Positions 6,135-6,806 of a DNA stretch of 6,806 nt are shown in pieces; within the stretch, counting starts at the first letter, position 1, and each line of letters begins with the position of its first letter. This stretch comes from Lachnospiraceae bacterium (GTDB lineage: Bacteria > Bacillota > Clostridia > Lachnospirales > Lachnospiraceae). Both the position numbers and the translations under genes were made by a program. The notes below the pieces were generated by a model, which saw only the letters and a list, made by a program, of their open reading frames with translations, made no database searches and was not told where the DNA came from. Where the stretch lies: NCBI GenBank assembly GCA_900770345.1, contig CAAGKF010000032.1, positions 1 to 6,806 of the forward strand, written 5' to 3'.

Positions 6135-6806
6135 GCTTTCCAGCATTTTCTTATGCTTCGTGATCAACCATACTGTAATGATCATTGTGAGAGATTCTGA
6201 GGCCGGAGCTGCCAGCCATACTCCCGTCATCCCCCAGAGGGCTGAGAAGAGGAATGTAAATCCAAGGAGAAGGATGATGCCTCTCAGAGACGAGATGAGT
6301 GCAGAGCTAAGTGCATCCCCACAGCTTGTAAAATACATAGAGTTTATCACATCGTATCCCATGAACAGGAAGGTGACTGCGTAGATTCGGAACCCTGCCG
6401 ATACCATATCGGCTACATTTTCGCTGCATCCAAACATACCGGCGTAGCGTTTTCCGAAAATGAAAAAGAACACCGCAAACAGGAAACCGATTGTGAATAG
6501 TATCCGATTCGTCATCCCACGAAGCTCCATTGCGGTTTTCTGTTCCTTTGCACCCCAGCAAACACTCACAAGGGGCGTAAGTCCCTGTCCAAAACCGATT
6601 GCAACCATACTGTATCCATAAACCGTGAATCCAAGAATCGTAAATGCAGCGACGCCCTCTGTTCCCACATATTTCATCAGAACATAATTAAAGGCAAACA
6701 TGGAAATTGCACTTGCCATCTCTCCGATAAACTCGGAGGAACCATTCAGAATCGTTTCCCCACTCACAGCTTTGTCAAATCGGAAACGCCGGAAGCCGAT
6801 ACTGCC
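6129..6806 (-). CDS. MATE-family multidrug efflux transporter, C-terminal half (5' end outside window)
   Basis: The reverse frame is open from the right edge to TGA at 6129-6131, giving 225 residues and beginning GSIGFRRFRF. The GTG at 6767 is not a real start: reading continues upstream through a basic stretch and into ILNGSSEFIGEMASAIS, the motif at the beginning of the second half of MATE proteins. Six hydrophobic segments are visible at about 26-44, 52-72, 102-118, 137-158, 174-190 and 195-215, matching helices 7-12 of a twelve-helix pump of about 450 residues. GFGQGLTPLVSVCWGAK (71-87) is the family's conserved GQ...P...GA loop. MATE pumps export cationic drugs by proton or sodium antiport across the cytoplasmic membrane. 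It forms a tight pair with the AraC/GyrI regulator downstream. The family is clear; substrates are unknown. Confidence 0.93.
   Translation of the reverse strand, partial: GSIGFRRFRFDKAVSGETILNGSSEFIGEMASAISMFAFNYVLMKYVGTEGVAAFTILGFTVYGYSMVAIGFGQGLTPLVSVCWGAKEQKTAMELRGMTNRILFTIGFLFAVFFFIFGKRYAGMFGCSENVADMVSAGFRIYAVTFLFMGYDVINSMYFTSCGDALSSALISSLRGIILLLGFTFLFSALWGMTGVWLAAPASESLTMIITVWLITKHKKMLESR

Noticed and set aside
5646..6200. Plus-strand frame of 184 codons
   Set aside because: It is antisense to the second AraC/GyrI gene and the MATE end, with no recognisable domain.
6129..6767. GTG at 6767 as the start of a short 212-residue transporter
   Set aside because: The frame continues open to the window edge and the protein has only the second half of MATE, so the true start lies outside the window.

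Overview
The window reads as part of a chromosome or mobile segment from a low-to-mid GC Firmicute, most likely a gut-type Clostridia. This rests on strong purine-rich Shine-Dalgarno sites before nearly every gene, closely packed co-directional genes, and AraC/GyrI, MATE and LCM-methyltransferase families typical of Lachnospiraceae/Oscillospiraceae-like genomes. It is an inference from style; I could not search a database.

Every supported gene lies on the minus strand, so transcription runs from right (6806) to left (1). In that order: the C-terminal half of a MATE efflux pump (cut by the right edge); an AraC-family regulator with a GyrI-like ligand domain, whose ribosome-binding site overlaps the MATE stop codon; an LCM/TIGR00027-type SAM methyltransferase; a flavodoxin-fold flavoprotein with a compact four-cysteine motif like that of iron-sulfur flavoproteins; a 48-residue single-pass membrane protein; a small alpha/beta hydrolase whose start codon overlaps the small gene's stop (ATGA); an 82-bp gap; a second AraC/GyrI regulator; a 67-bp gap with a perfect 9-bp inverted repeat; and a short UvrA paralog lacking the UvrB-binding domain (cut by the left edge). 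No intergenic stretch exceeds about 82 bp and I see no convincing intrinsic terminator, so one or two long transcripts are plausible.

The genes share a theme of sensing and disposing of small toxic molecules. There are two regulators with GyrI-type ligand pockets, an efflux pump, three possible modifying enzymes (methyltransferase, flavoprotein reductase, hydrolase) and a UvrA-like ATPase of the kind linked to resistance to DNA-binding drugs. A single coordinated detoxification locus is an inference from order and families. Base composition changes along the window: the UvrA gene is visibly GC-richer and the flavoprotein-to-hydrolase block is AT-rich, suggesting modules of different origin.

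The details most worth checking are an internal ribosome-binding site in the first AraC/GyrI gene (a TipA-like two-product arrangement), a hairpin overlapping a ten-codon mini-ORF ahead of the UvrA paralog, and the translationally coupled small membrane protein.
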